From NCBI GenBank assembly GCA_001940925.1, contig MSGZ01000012.1, forward strand, positions 32,370 through 96,369: a DNA stretch of 64,000 nucleotides, in the 5' to 3' direction. Of this stretch, positions 8,757 to 17,887 are shown piece after piece (the first letter of the stretch is position 1; every line of letters starts with the position of its first letter). The notes under the pieces are model-generated. The model was not told where the DNA came from, made no database searches, and worked only from the letters and a program-made list of their open reading frames with translations. The position numbers and the translations under genes were made by a program. This DNA is from Ruminococcus sp. Phil11 (GTDB lineage Bacteria > Bacillota > Clostridia > Oscillospirales > Ruminococcaceae).

Positions 8757-9603
8757 AGCACTCTCCGAGCAGGAGAAGGAACTTTTCTCTGAGATCAGCG
8801 AAAAGATCGGCAGACGGTTCCGCCGCATAGTGCTGATCTGGCTCGGCGTCACGGTCTGGTTTGCCGTGCTGCTCGGTGTCCTCACATATTTCCGCTCGCG
8901 TATTTCCCCGCTGTTCACGGTATCCCTTGTGATCGCTGCAGGGATCTTTGTGCTGTGGATCATGGTGAGCATCACAGAGCAGAAGTGGGATGACGACCTG
9001 CCGCCCGCGCCGACGCCGGACGGCGCACAGCGTCTCATGGATGAGGCCTGCCGGAAGGAACAGCAAGCCCTGAAAAACGAGCGCGGCACCCTGCTGATCG
9101 CAGGATTCTTCCTGATCGCATTCAGCCCGGTTTTTCTGCTGCTCGCCGTGCTCCGCGCATACTTTGCAAAGGAACGCCCCGGCACGGCGCACTGTGCCGC
9201 CGAATACTATGCGGCAAATCTGGCGCGCGTCATCAATACGGCTGCACTTGCCGTTATGCTGTTTGCACTGACCGGCATGATGCTCCCGATGCTCTGGCAG
9301 CACTGGGGGTACAGCAAGGTCAGCTCCCTGAACATGGCCGCGCGCGGCATTCTCCGTGCCGCATCTTCCTATCAGGCTGATCTGGACATGGAGGAGCGTC
9401 CGCTGCTGAAAACGACGGTCGTCGCCCCCGGAGAGCCCTGCGAACGCGGCACGCTGCAGTACGGGATGTCGGTCTATTATCCCGAACTTCGGACGGAAAA
9501 GCTCTGGTATGCGATCGTCGTCGATGAAGAAGGCGGGATCACGGAAGCATACTGCAGCTATTCGCCGCTGACCGAAGCGGATCCTTGTCCCGACAAATTT
9601 TGA
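8728..9603 (+). CDS. Hypothetical membrane protein
   Basis: The 291-residue product starts inside the 3' end of the transporter gene with an AAGGAG site at good spacing. It has a charged N-terminus, two helices at about residues 35-85, two more at about 115-135 and 165-190, and a soluble C-terminal domain of about 90 residues. I do not recognise the family. The next gene encodes a smaller protein of similar plan (helices, then a soluble domain starting after a SLNMAAR- or SMNTTAK-like stretch), so the two may be paralogues acting together at the membrane. Confidence 0.75.
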   Translation: MRTIRTRAGEALSEQEKELFSEISEKIGRRFRRIVLIWLGVTVWFAVLLGVLTYFRSRISPLFTVSLVIAAGIFVLWIMVSITEQKWDDDLPPAPTPDGAQRLMDEACRKEQQALKNERGTLLIAGFFLIAFSPVFLLLAVLRAYFAKERPGTAHCAAEYYAANLARVINTAALAVMLFALTGMMLPMLWQHWGYSKVSSLNMAARGILRAASSYQADLDMEERPLLKTTVVAPGEPCERGTLQYGMSVYYPELRTEKLWYAIVVDEEGGITEAYCSYSPLTEADPCPDKF

Positions 9604-9700
9604 TGCGCAGTGCAAGCTTGCATCCTCCCCGCTGCATTCCCGCGAGGTCATTGGTTACGGGAGCGAAAAACAGCACGCAAAATGACAAAAGGAGGCCGGC

Positions 9701-10375
9701 ATGAACGATGAAAACGCCCGGCGCAGGATCGTCCTTACAAGCCTGCCGCTGACCGCCCTGTTCACAGCCGCCGTTCTGTTTTTCGGCCTGCGGTATGCGG
9801 AGATCGAACCGCTCGTCTTTCTGGCCGCCGCGCTGATCCTGATCGTCTCCGCCGCGGTCACGGGAAAGCTGCTGAAAACGTATCGACAGCCGCGCTGGAT
9901 CCTCTTTGTCTGGATCCTCCCCGCAGTGATCCTGCTCGGCTATATGATCCTGTCAATGATGATGCAGTATCCGGCCAACAGCAAGCGGATCAGCATGAAC
10001 ACGACCGCAAAGCAGATCCTGACCGCCGCTAACACCGCACTGGAGGATATGCAGAAAGCGGGCAGTCCCGTTCCGGAAAGCCCGTACATCATCCAGATCG
10101 GCGACACCCCGGAGCCGGATTCCCTTGCAGGCCGCATCGCATATTATTTCAGCGATGTCACAAAAATCAAGTCCTATGCGCTTCTGCTGCAGCAGACGGA
10201 TGACGGCGTCCGTGCAGCAGAAGCCTGTTATTCGTTCGATATCGCCCTGACACCGGATACGCTGACCGAAACGCCGAAAGAAGTGCAGCTTGACCAGCTC
10301 GGCAGACTGTACCGTCAGAAGCCGCTGGTTTTCCGGTACACCGCCGGGCAGACCCTTGCAGATTCACAGCCGTAA
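9701..10375 (+). CDS. Hypothetical membrane protein, possible paralogue of the gene upstream
   Basis: This 224-residue protein has three N-terminal membrane segments (about residues 12-30, 38-55 and 68-88) and an extracytoplasmic or cytoplasmic soluble domain of about 125 residues. AAAGGAGG precedes the ATG. The junction SMNTTAKQILTAANTAL and the ending with a tyrosine-rich strand pattern resemble the upstream gene product, which suggests duplication. No known domain is recognised. Confidence 0.75.
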   Translation: MNDENARRRIVLTSLPLTALFTAAVLFFGLRYAEIEPLVFLAAALILIVSAAVTGKLLKTYRQPRWILFVWILPAVILLGYMILSMMMQYPANSKRISMNTTAKQILTAANTALEDMQKAGSPVPESPYIIQIGDTPEPDSLAGRIAYYFSDVTKIKSYALLLQQTDDGVRAAEACYSFDIALTPDTLTETPKEVQLDQLGRLYRQKPLVFRYTAGQTLADSQP

Positions 10376-10399
10376 CGACCGTCCCACGGAGGGAGCAAT

Positions 10400-11137
10400 A
10401 TGAAACAGTTTGAGAAAGATGACATTATTGATGTAGCATTCCAGACCGCGACCGATGCAGAGCTGTTTGCATCGCAGCCGCAGGCGCAGGCGAAAACGCC
10501 GGAGCAGGCAGCGCAGGAAAGCGAGGACGCTCTGCGCGCATTATCCGAGGAGGTCATGAAGGACCCGGCGCGCTGCTTCTGCCGGAACTGCGGCCAGCCG
10601 ATCTTAAAGGACGCGAGCGTCTGTGTCCACTGCAATTACGTGGTCAACCCGATCGCACTGCAGCAGGGGCAGCGGCTCGTCCGCGCAAGGCGGGAAAGCT
10701 ATCAGAGCAAATCACATGTCCGCATCCGGCAGTTTATCACGAACCTGACCGGCATTGATCTGGAAACGCCGCAGGAAAAAGCACGCTGGACGGTGCGGAA
10801 GCAGGCATATCATTTTGAGACAGAGGGCACGGTCTACTGTACGAACTGCGGCCGCGAGGTCGATCCGGGCGCGAGCGTATGCGTCGCGTGCAATTACGTG
10901 CTGAACCCGCTGGCGGTACAGCGCGCGCAGATGGCAGTCCGCGACCGCACGGCGAAGCTTTCGCGCAAAGACCTCATCAAGAGCATCCTGATCCCGGGCT
11001 ACGGGCGCAAAATGTATCAGATGTATGCGCAGCGGAGGCCGCAGATCGCGCTCCCCTGCCGCAAGGCGGGATACGTGAACATGGGTCTGATCGCCGCCGC
11101 CGCGGTCATCATCCTGACGATCCTGTCGAATCTGTAA
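10400..11137 (+). CDS. Double zinc-ribbon protein with C-terminal membrane anchor
   Basis: The 245-residue protein contains two copies of a zinc ribbon: CRNCGQPILKDASVCVHCNY (about residues 59-78) and CTNCGREV with CVACNY (about 147-168). Each copy is followed by a near-identical stretch (VVNPIALQQ and VLNPLAVQR), so one copy arose from the other. A single hydrophobic helix ends the protein (AAAAVIILTILSNL). Such tail-anchored zinc ribbons are common, poorly understood Firmicute membrane proteins. GGAGG precedes the ATG, and the gene closes a four-gene plus-strand run that ends at a strong hairpin. Confidence 0.8.
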   Translation: MKQFEKDDIIDVAFQTATDAELFASQPQAQAKTPEQAAQESEDALRALSEEVMKDPARCFCRNCGQPILKDASVCVHCNYVVNPIALQQGQRLVRARRESYQSKSHVRIRQFITNLTGIDLETPQEKARWTVRKQAYHFETEGTVYCTNCGREVDPGASVCVACNYVLNPLAVQRAQMAVRDRTAKLSRKDLIKSILIPGYGRKMYQMYAQRRPQIALPCRKAGYVNMGLIAAAAVIILTILSNL

Positions 11138-11214
11138 AGGCCGGCCGAACGGAGAATCAAACGAACGGAAAAAACAGTGCTGAATCCTGATTTGCTTCAG
11201 CAGCCGGAAAAGCA

Positions 11215-11248
11215 AATGCCCCGGAGCACAAAAATGCTTCGGGGCATT
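11215..11248. terminator. Bidirectional terminator hairpin
   Basis: A 14-bp stem (AATGCCCCGGAGCA with TGCTTCGGGGCATT, one G-U pair) with a 6-base loop lies between the convergent zinc-ribbon and patatin genes. T-rich sequence follows on both strands (TCATTCTGT on plus, TTTGCTTTT on minus). Confidence 0.75.
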
Positions 11249-11338
11249 CATTCTGTACGGACGTCCGTCTTATGACCGGCGTCCGTTTGTTTTCAGCGGG
11301 ATCGGCGCGGCGCACTCCGGCGCAGAGCCCGTTCCGCA

Positions 11339-12205
11339 TCATTGCGCAGCGGCATCCAGAAACGCCTGCAGCGCAGGGAGCTGCTCCATAGCGGTCTGAC
11401 GGCCGGCCGCGTAGACCTCGCGCATGAGATCGGGGTCATGCGTCAGGTGACTGACCGGCAGCTTCTGCGGCGGCCGGATCACAAATGCCCTGCCGGCCTG
11501 CTCCGCCTCTGCCGCATAGGCAGTCTGCCTGTTATAAATGATATGCCGCCGCTCCATTGCCCGGATCAGATTCGGATACTTCCGGTAGACCTGCCGTACC
11601 AGCGGCATCATGGAATTGGGCTCCTTGACGTAATCCGCAGGCTGCGTCAGCACCACAATGTTCCGCGCATAGCCCTTGTACTCAAAAAATTTCAGCGGGA
11701 TCGAATCCGCAATGCCGCCGTCGAGCATCTCGTATCTGCCCGCCTTCACGATCCGTGAGCAAAGCGGCATGGACGCGCCTGCGCGCACCCATTCGAGCTC
11801 CTCTCTGCTGAGCATATCTTTGCACTGATGATACACCGCCTTTCCGGTGTTGACATCCGTGCAGACGATATAAAACGGGACGCCGCTGCTGCGGAACGTC
11901 TCATTGTCGATCGGGTCCAGCGTTTCAGGGATCGTGTGATAGCAGAACTCCGCGCCGAACATATCGCCGGTCAGCAGCAGCGAAGGCACGCTGCAGAACC
12001 GCGGGTCCTTTGCAAACCGGACGCAGTACCGCAGGGGTCTGCCCTTCTGCTTCGTCAGATAGTTGCAGCCGAAGGTCGCGCCGGCCGAAACGCCGATCAC
12101 GCCGTCCGTCTCAATCCCGTTCTCCATGAAAACGTCGATGACGCCCGCGGTGAACAGTCCGCGCATCGCGCCGCCCTCCATGACCAGTCCGAGTTTTTCT
12201 TTCAT
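11339..12205 (-). CDS. Patatin-like phospholipase
   Basis: The 288-residue cytoplasmic hydrolase has the patatin fold signature: the Gly-rich oxyanion loop EGGAMRGLFTAGV near the N-terminus, the nucleophile elbow GVSAGA (GxSxG), and the second dyad residue in DGGIADSIP. It is expected to hydrolyse acyl esters of lipids; the substrate is unknown. The ATG at 12205 has GGAGG five bases upstream, better than an in-frame ATG eight codons earlier. It is 46 bases downstream of trkH on the same strand and may be transcribed with it, ending at the hairpin near 11.2 kb. Confidence 0.9.
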   Translation of the reverse strand: MKEKLGLVMEGGAMRGLFTAGVIDVFMENGIETDGVIGVSAGATFGCNYLTKQKGRPLRYCVRFAKDPRFCSVPSLLLTGDMFGAEFCYHTIPETLDPIDNETFRSSGVPFYIVCTDVNTGKAVYHQCKDMLSREELEWVRAGASMPLCSRIVKAGRYEMLDGGIADSIPLKFFEYKGYARNIVVLTQPADYVKEPNSMMPLVRQVYRKYPNLIRAMERRHIIYNRQTAYAAEAEQAGRAFVIRPPQKLPVSHLTHDPDLMREVYAAGRQTAMEQLPALQAFLDAAAQ

Positions 12206-12251
12206 TGAATCCTCCGTGTTTATCATCATTTACCGTAAAGAATGCAGCAGC

Positions 12252-13688
12252 TTATTTTTTCCATGCTGCAGGCGAGAGCAGCAGCACGATCGGGAACAGC
12301 TCCAGTCTGCCCGCCAGCATATTGAAGATCAGCATACATTTTGACGCCGTGGAAAAAACATCATAATTGGATGTCGGGCCGACGAGATTCAGTCCCGGCC
12401 CGATATTGTCAAGCGTCGCGACCGTTGCCGTAAAGTTCGTTGTCAGATCAAGCTGATCGAACGAAAGCACCAGCATACTGACCACATAGATCAGGATATA
12501 GCAGGTAAAATAGGCACTGACCGAGCGGATGACATCCAGCTCGATCGGGTGACCGTCCATTTTGAGGGTCTTGACCTGCCGCGGATGCGTCATGATGCGC
12601 AGCTCATTGTGCATACTTTTGAAGAAGATGATGCACCGCGAGACCTTGATGCCGCCGCCCGTACTGCCCGCGCAGGCACCGACGAACATCAGCAGCACCA
12701 GCAGCGTGCGGGAATATTCCGGCCACAGGTTGAAATCGACCGTTGCAAAGCCTGTCGTGGTCATCAGCGAACCGACCGTGAAGGAGCTGTGCATCAGTGC
12801 CTCGCCCGTGCCGCTGAACATCGGCAGATGCCGCACATCCAGCGTGATCGTCACGATCGCAAACACAATGATGCCGAGATAGATCTTCAGCTCCTCAGTA
12901 AAGCCCTCGCGGAACCGCCGCTGCAGGAACAGGAAATAGCAGGTGAAATTCACGCCGAACAGGAACATGAACACCGTGATGACATTGATGCAGAACGGGT
13001 TATAGGGCATACCGGCGGGGTCGCAGGAGAAGCCGCCCGTACCGGCAGTCGCAAACGAAATGTTGATCGCATCGAATGCGGGCATCCCGCCGATCAGCAG
13101 CAGCGCGATCTCAAGCACGGTCATCACAAAGTAGATGACATAGAGCAGCATCGCGGTCTTTCTGACGCGGGGAACCAGCTTGCTGACCGAGGGACCGGGG
13201 CTCTCCGCCTTCATCAGATACATATTCTGACCGCCGGCGATCGGCAGCAGCGCCATGATAAAAACGAGCACGCCCATGCCGCCGACCCAGTGCGTAAAGC
13301 TGCGCCACATCAGCATACATTTCGGCATACCCTCCAGCGTGTGCAGAATGCTCGCGCCGGTCGTCGTAAAGCCGGAAACGGTCTCAAAGACCGCATCCAC
13401 AAAGCGCGGGATGCAGCCGGAGATATAAAACGGGAGCGCGCCGACAAGGCTCAGCAGGATCCAGCTCAGCGCGACGATCAGGAAGCCGTCGCGGGCAAAG
13501 AGCCGCTTGTTCTTCGGCTTGAACCGCGAGAGCAGAAAGCCCGCGGCCAGACAGAGCAGCGCAGTCACGGCGAACAGCAGCAGCTCCGGCTCGTGAAAGA
13601 CCGCAGCGGTCAGCACCGGCACCGCCATAAAAGCACCCTCAAATGCGAGCAGCAGTCCGAGGATATAAGTTGTCATGCGGAAATTCAT
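12252..13688 (-). CDS. trkH: TrkH/KtrB-family potassium uptake channel subunit
   Basis: This 478-residue membrane protein has the four pore-loop design of Trk/Ktr channels. Selectivity-filter segments are visible as TTTGAS, ATAGTGGFS, TTTGFATVDF and LDNIGPGLN. It conducts K+ inward and is gated by the cytoplasmic TrkA ring encoded immediately upstream (15-base gap, GGAGG ribosome site). The first helices and the SFTHWVGGMGVLVF segment match TrkH more than the shorter KtrB. Confidence 0.93.
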   Translation of the reverse strand: MNFRMTTYILGLLLAFEGAFMAVPVLTAAVFHEPELLLFAVTALLCLAAGFLLSRFKPKNKRLFARDGFLIVALSWILLSLVGALPFYISGCIPRFVDAVFETVSGFTTTGASILHTLEGMPKCMLMWRSFTHWVGGMGVLVFIMALLPIAGGQNMYLMKAESPGPSVSKLVPRVRKTAMLLYVIYFVMTVLEIALLLIGGMPAFDAINISFATAGTGGFSCDPAGMPYNPFCINVITVFMFLFGVNFTCYFLFLQRRFREGFTEELKIYLGIIVFAIVTITLDVRHLPMFSGTGEALMHSSFTVGSLMTTTGFATVDFNLWPEYSRTLLVLLMFVGACAGSTGGGIKVSRCIIFFKSMHNELRIMTHPRQVKTLKMDGHPIELDVIRSVSAYFTCYILIYVVSMLVLSFDQLDLTTNFTATVATLDNIGPGLNLVGPTSNYDVFSTASKCMLIFNMLAGRLELFPIVLLLSPAAWKK

Positions 13689-13703
13689 GCTGTCAGACCT
13701 CCG

Positions 13704-15059
13704 TTATTGCAGCAGATCGTTCATATCGTGCAGGCCGAGGTGATCCGTGACGATCACGACGGAATCGCCGACCTGGATGCAGTCGCTGCCGCGCGGCGTC
13801 AGGACTCTGCCCTCGCGCAGGATCGCCGCAACGAGCACGCCGTTTTTCAGCTTCAGCCGGGAGAGCGGTGCCGCAGTCAGCCCGCATTCCTCCTTGACGA
13901 TGAACTCTGCCGCTTCGACCTTGCCCTTGATGACCTGATACAGCGTTTCCAGATTCGTGCCGATCGTCTTGTTCATCGCACGGACATAGCGCACGATATG
14001 GTCAGAGGTCAGATTCTTCGGATAGATGATCGTGTCGAGATCGAGATGCTCGATGACCTCGTCGAAATCAATGCGGTTGATCTTTGTGATGATCTTGCCG
14101 TCGCTGACCGACTTTGCGAACAGCGAGAGCAAAATATTTTCCTCATCGAGATTCGTCAGCGAGACAAAAGCCCCCGCCTTGTCGATGTTCTCCTGCATCA
14201 GCACCTCCTGATTGACCGCATCCTCCAGAATAATATTCGTATCCGGGAATGCATCGGCGAGCTGCCTTGCACGGTCGGCATCCTTCTCGATGACCGTAGC
14301 GGAAATGCCGGCCTTATCCAGCATCCCGCAGAGATAATGCGTGATATCGCCGCCGCCCGCGATCAGAACATCCTCGACCGGGTTCGCCTTATAGCGGATC
14401 TTGCGGAAAAAGACGAACGCGGCCTTCGGCTCGGAGATAATGGAGATGATGTCCTTTGCCTCAAAGCGGAAATCGCCGGATGCGATATAGGCCTCCTCGC
14501 CGCGCTCGATCGTGCAGACCAGCACATCGCAGTGCAGCTTCGCGCTGATCTCGCGCACGGACATGCCGCAGAGCGGAGAGTCCTCCGGCAGCTTGAATTT
14601 CAGCAGCTCGACCTTGCCCTTTGCAAAGGTGTCGATCTTGATCGCGGACGGGAACTGCAGCACGCGCGCGATCTCCTCCGCAGCGGCATACTCCGGATTG
14701 ATGACCATTGCGAGGCCGAGCTCCTCCTTGAGATACGGCACATCCGCGCTGTACTGCGGATTTCTGACACGCGCAATGGTCTGGCAGCCGCCCGCCTTTT
14801 TCGCGATCAGGCAGCAGAGCAGATTGCGCTCGTCCGAGCCGGTCACGGCGATCATCAGGTCGGCATCGTCAATGCCGGCTTCCTTCAGCACCGTATGGGT
14901 CGCGCCGTTTCCGGTCACGCCCATGATATCGTACCGGTTCGTGAGATCGGTCACGCGCTCCGGCCGGATATCCACGACCGTAATGTTATTGCCTGCCTCA
15001 TTCAGCTGTGCGGCCAGCACTCTGCCGACCTTGCCGCAGCCCACTATGATAATGTCCAA
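13704..15059 (-). CDS. trkA: Trk potassium uptake regulatory protein TrkA
   Basis: The 451-residue protein has two RCK units, each with a Rossmann fold: IIIVGCGKVGRVLAAQLNEA at the N-terminus, and a second NAD-binding half starting near VEDVLIAGGGDITHY. It forms the NAD(H)/ATP-binding gating ring of the TrkH channel. I place the start at TTG 15059: GGGAGG lies 9-11 bases upstream, and the protein then begins MDIIIVG as usual for the family. Another TTG nine codons earlier would put that ribosome site inside the gene. It lies 27 bases after the histidine phosphatase stop. Confidence 0.92.
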   Translation of the reverse strand: MDIIIVGCGKVGRVLAAQLNEAGNNITVVDIRPERVTDLTNRYDIMGVTGNGATHTVLKEAGIDDADLMIAVTGSDERNLLCCLIAKKAGGCQTIARVRNPQYSADVPYLKEELGLAMVINPEYAAAEEIARVLQFPSAIKIDTFAKGKVELLKFKLPEDSPLCGMSVREISAKLHCDVLVCTIERGEEAYIASGDFRFEAKDIISIISEPKAAFVFFRKIRYKANPVEDVLIAGGGDITHYLCGMLDKAGISATVIEKDADRARQLADAFPDTNIILEDAVNQEVLMQENIDKAGAFVSLTNLDEENILLSLFAKSVSDGKIITKINRIDFDEVIEHLDLDTIIYPKNLTSDHIVRYVRAMNKTIGTNLETLYQVIKGKVEAAEFIVKEECGLTAAPLSRLKLKNGVLVAAILREGRVLTPRGSDCIQVGDSVVIVTDHLGLHDMNDLLQ

Positions 15060-15086
15060 TGCTCTGTTCTCCTCCCAAAGCTTCAA

Positions 15087-15815
15087 TCAGTCATGCCGTT
15101 CGTCAGAATTGTCATAGGTCTCGCAGAATCTTGCGGAAAAGGACGGCTCCCTTCCCCCTGCATACAGATGCCCCGTATCGCCGAAGGCATTGATGCGGAA
15201 CGATGCGGTGCCCTTTCTGCGCTCCTCCGTCGAAACGACGGTGATCGCCGTCGGCGCGGCGCAGAGCCCGTGCCAGAGCACCATCGGGGATGCCCCGATC
15301 AGATGCGCCAGCATGACGCATTCCACGCCGAAATGACAGAACAGCAGAACCGCATCGTTGTTCGGATGCTCCGCCCGGTAGACATTGCCTTCACGGACAT
15401 AGCCGTGCTTCGCAAGCAGTGTATCCAGTCCGGCGTATACCCGCTGTGCTTCCTCCCCGACATGATGCGCCTGCATCACTTCGGTCTCCGCCCAGCGGTC
15501 CTTGTCGTAATATGCCGGCTCCTGTGTCCAGAACGCGGGAAGCCAGTCCCACGCCACACGGATATCTCCGGTATCCGGATGCAGGATCGCTGCGCGGAAC
15601 TCACGCAGCCACGGCAGCGTTTCCGCCTTCATACCAAGCGCATCCAGCGTATATTTTGCGGTATCCTGCGCTCTCCCGAGCGGGGATACATAACAGGCAG
15701 CAAAGCGGTGATGTTTCAGCCGCTCCGCGGTCAGCCTTGCCTCGGCATGTCCCGTTTCCGTCAGCGTATCGTGCTCGTAGTCGGGATCGCCGTGGCGGAC
15801 GATCACTAGCTTCAT
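15087..15815 (-). CDS. Histidine phosphatase family protein
   Basis: The 242-residue product starts MKLVIVRHGDPDYE with the RHG phosphohistidine motif, followed by LTETGHAEA and SPLGRAQDTA. The second catalytic His is in LFCHFGVE. It belongs to the phosphoglycerate-mutase-like phosphatases; the substrate cannot be told from sequence. It is the first gene of the run phosphatase-trkA-trkH-patatin, with a consensus promoter about 60 bases upstream. Confidence 0.88.
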   Translation of the reverse strand: MKLVIVRHGDPDYEHDTLTETGHAEARLTAERLKHHRFAACYVSPLGRAQDTAKYTLDALGMKAETLPWLREFRAAILHPDTGDIRVAWDWLPAFWTQEPAYYDKDRWAETEVMQAHHVGEEAQRVYAGLDTLLAKHGYVREGNVYRAEHPNNDAVLLFCHFGVECVMLAHLIGASPMVLWHGLCAAPTAITVVSTEERRKGTASFRINAFGDTGHLYAGGREPSFSARFCETYDNSDERHD

Positions 15816-15869
15816 ATTTCATACTCCGTAAGCGTCACCGGTCACCGTTGACCAAACTCTTTTCCCTTT

Positions 15870-15898
15870 ATCATACCACAAAAAGAATAAAATGTCAA
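15870..15898 (-). promoter_or_regulatory. Promoter of the phosphatase-trkA-trkH run
   Basis: TTGACA (15898-15893) and TATGAT (15875-15870) are separated by exactly 17 bases on the minus strand, about 60 bases before the phosphatase start. Confidence 0.75.
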
Positions 15899-16027
15899 CG
15901 AGCAGACCGGCGCAGGGCACGCGCGGCAGCATGCGCCCCGAAACCAGATACACGCCGCGGTCGGCAGCTTCTGAAAGAATGCTTCACGCAGCAGCAGTCT
16001 CCGCGGGCAATGCAGAGAAAATAACGG

Positions 16028-16068
16028 AAGGACGCCGATTCAGCATCAGCGTCCTTTTGTGTTTTTTT
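16028..16068. terminator. Hairpin of the recurring GGACGC terminator family
   Basis: The stem AAGGACGC / GCGTCCTT encloses CGATTCAGCATCA. A long T run follows on the plus strand, a weaker one on minus. It lies downstream of the SPFH-RHH genes. Close copies of the whole hairpin occur near 19.80 and 45.63 kb. Confidence 0.6.
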
Positions 16069-16080
16069 GGTTATGCTTGC

Positions 16081-16186
16081 GGCGCGCTTCCGCATTGGGA
16101 GAAGTGCCGCCAAAGAAGCCGCCCCGCGGCGTGTGCTTCGATTGTTGGGAGAGCTCTGCTAACCGTCCCCGGAGGGAATCGCCGGC
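16081..16186 (-). repeat. Intergenic repeat family A, copy 1 (inverted)
   Basis: Read on the minus strand, about 106 bases match, with substitutions, the two plus-strand copies near 48.2 and 48.4 kb. Shared blocks include GCTCTCCCAA, AAGCACACGCCGC and the CCCAATGC-GAAGC end. It runs into the 3' end of the ribbon-helix-helix gene. Confidence 0.7.
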
Positions 16187-16500
16187 GGGCGCTGCCTGCC
16201 GGGAAGAAAGTCCAGCGGGTCATCGGGGACGGTACCTTCCGGTATGGTCATCATTTCATCAATGATCGCCTGCTGTTCAGGCGTCGGATAACCGTCACCG
16301 AACGCAGCCCCGTCCAGCTCGAGCGGTGCGTCGATCTCCTCACCGACATATTTTCCGTTTTTCTTCCGCTGCTTCACGCATTCCGTCAGCAGATACTCGA
16401 TCTGCCCGTTGACGGAGCGGAAATCGTCCTCAGCCCACGCGGCAATGGCATTGTAGAGCTTTTCGGAGAGCCGCAGCGGGATCTGCCGTTTTGCGGCCAT
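16159..16500 (-). CDS. Arc-like ribbon-helix-helix protein
   Basis: The N-terminal 45 residues of this 113-residue protein (KRQIPLRLSEKLYNAIAAWA then DFRSVNGQIEYLL) fit an Arc/MetJ ribbon-helix-helix DNA-binding fold: a short beta strand and two helices. The rest is acidic and Pro-rich. The start codon overlaps the SPFH stop as TGATG, so the two are coupled. The last seven to nine codons and the stop lie inside an intergenic repeat, so the natural C-terminus may have been replaced. As a likely dimeric repressor it is a candidate for binding the boxes in the operon promoter; that is inference. Confidence 0.8.
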   Translation of the reverse strand: MAAKRQIPLRLSEKLYNAIAAWAEDDFRSVNGQIEYLLTECVKQRKKNGKYVGEEIDAPLELDGAAFGDGYPTPEQQAIIDEMMTIPEGTVPDDPLDFLPGRQRPPAIPSGDG

Positions 16501-17537
16501 CAGTACAGGCTGCCGGAATTGACGACCGGCTGGGCGTCATGATTGCCGCACAGCACGACCAGCAGATTGGAAACCATTGCCGCTTTGCGCTCCTCGTCCA
16601 GCTCCACGGTATTGTTTTCGCTGAGACGGTCAAGCGCCATTTCCACCATGCCGACCGCACCGTCCACGATCATTTTGCGGGCGTCGATGATCGCGGAGGC
16701 CTGCTGACGCTGCAGCATCACGGCCGCGATCTCCGGCGCATACGCAAGATACGTGATCCTCGCCTCGACGATCTCAAGGCCTGCTTCCTGCACCTTCGCC
16801 TGGATCTCATCGCGGATCCTTGCCGCGACGATCTCGCTGGAACCTCTCAGGCTGCCCTCGTCCGCGATGCCGTCGCCGGTGGTATCCACATTCGGCGCGA
16901 CATCATAGGGGTAAAGGCGGACGATATTGCGGAGGGCAGAATCACACTGGAGGGAGAGATATTCCTTGTAGTTATCGACATTGAACACAGCCTTCGCCGT
17001 GTCGGTGACGCGCCACATGACCGCGATCGCGATCTCCACGGGATTGCCGAGGCAGTCGTTAATCTTCTGGCGGTTGTTGCTCAGCGTCATGATCTTCATG
17101 GAGATCTTTTTGGAGGGCATCTCCGCGCTGACATGAACATCCTGCTTGGTATCGCCGGAGCTCAGGCTGACCGAAGATAATGCACCGACATCGCCGCTCT
17201 GGCGCAATTTTGTTGCAGCCGCCGGATTGAACCCGACGCAGAACGGATTGACGTAGTAGAAGCCGTCGCCCTTCAGCGTACCGATGTACTTGCCGAACAG
17301 CGTCAGAACAAGTGCTTCCTGCGGCTTCAGGATCTTCAGGCCGAGCATCGGCACCCAGCCGAAGGCCATCCAGAGCAGGCCGATAATGAAGGCCAGCAGT
17401 CTGACCGGCGCAATGCCTTCATCGGTAAAGCCGGAAACGCCGAACACAAAGACAGCAACGCCCGCGAGATAGAGCAGCAGGAGACGGATGAGCCACTGGA
17501 AGCCGTTTTTCTTCTGGTTGATGATGATTTCTTTCAT
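16500..17537 (-). CDS. SPFH (stomatin/prohibitin-type) membrane protein
   Basis: The 345-residue product has two N-terminal membrane helices (about residues 14-34 and 45-66), then an SPFH/band 7 domain starting near [19 protein letters not shown], with the conserved GFYYVNPF stretch. A helical tail containing [24 protein letters not shown] sequence ([17 protein letters not shown]) follows, typical for oligomerising SPFH proteins. These form membrane microdomain scaffolds; the client is unknown. It is the first gene of a two-gene operon with the ribbon-helix-helix protein. AAAGGA precedes the ATG. Confidence 0.9.
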   Translation of the reverse strand: MKEIIINQKKNGFQWLIRLLLLYLAGVAVFVFGVSGFTDEGIAPVRLLAFIIGLLWMAFGWVPMLGLKILKPQEALVLTLFGKYIGTLKGDGFYYVNPFCVGFNPAAATKLRQSGDVGALSSVSLSSGDTKQDVHVSAEMPSKKISMKIMTLSNNRQKINDCLGNPVEIAIAVMWRVTDTAKAVFNVDNYKEYLSLQCDSALRNIVRLYPYDVAPNVDTTGDGIADEGSLRGSSEIVAARIRDEIQAKVQEAGLEIVEARITYLAYAPEIAAVMLQRQQASAIIDARKMIVDGAVGMVEMALDRLSENNTVELDEERKAAMVSNLLVVLCGNHDAQPVVNSGSLY

Positions 17538-17583
17538 GGTGATGTCCTTTCTGTCAGGCGGATTTTTTCTCCGCGATTCATGT

Positions 17584-17622
17584 TGATATCAAAATGATAT
17601 CACATTCATATCATTTTGTCAA
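17584..17622 (-). promoter_or_regulatory. SPFH operon promoter with three 11-bp-spaced operator-like boxes
   Basis: On the minus strand TTGACA (17622-17617), 17 bases and TATCAT (17599-17594) form a strong promoter. Three boxes start exactly 11 bases apart: TGATATCA (17584), TGATATCA (17595) and TCATATCA (17606). They cover the -10 and the spacer, so a bound protein would block polymerase. Boxes on one DNA face at one helical turn fit a ribbon-helix-helix repressor. Confidence 0.7.
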
Positions 17623-17801
17623 GATTTCAGAGAAATATTTATCAGATAACAAATGATGTGCGATTTTGCATACTGACGCGACAGTGTATGAAAGCGAAAT
17701 CACGCTTTACAACCGACTGTGGATATGTTATAAGCGGGTAGAACCCGCATCCATTTTAACGCCCATGCAGCATTCCCTGAAACTTTTTCGCCCTTCTCCC
17801 A

Positions 17802-17830
17802 TTGCAATTCACCGTATAATCTGTTATAAT
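17802..17830 (+). promoter_or_regulatory. Promoter of the cbrC-like gene
   Basis: TTGCAA, 17 bases, TATAAT. A short hairpin (GCGGGT-AGA-ACCCGC, 17734-17748) lies upstream. The rest of the 350-base divergent spacer shows nothing else. Confidence 0.7.
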
Positions 17831-17887
17831 ATATACGGAAGCTGCACGGACTGCAGCAATACAGATATACAATAAGGAGGAATCATC

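Noticed and set aside
12549..15809. Very long open frame (over 1000 codons) on the plus strand
   Set aside because: It lies opposite trkH, trkA and the phosphatase, which have clear motifs. The translation is Arg/His/Gln-rich without domains, as expected for the antisense of GC-rich genes.
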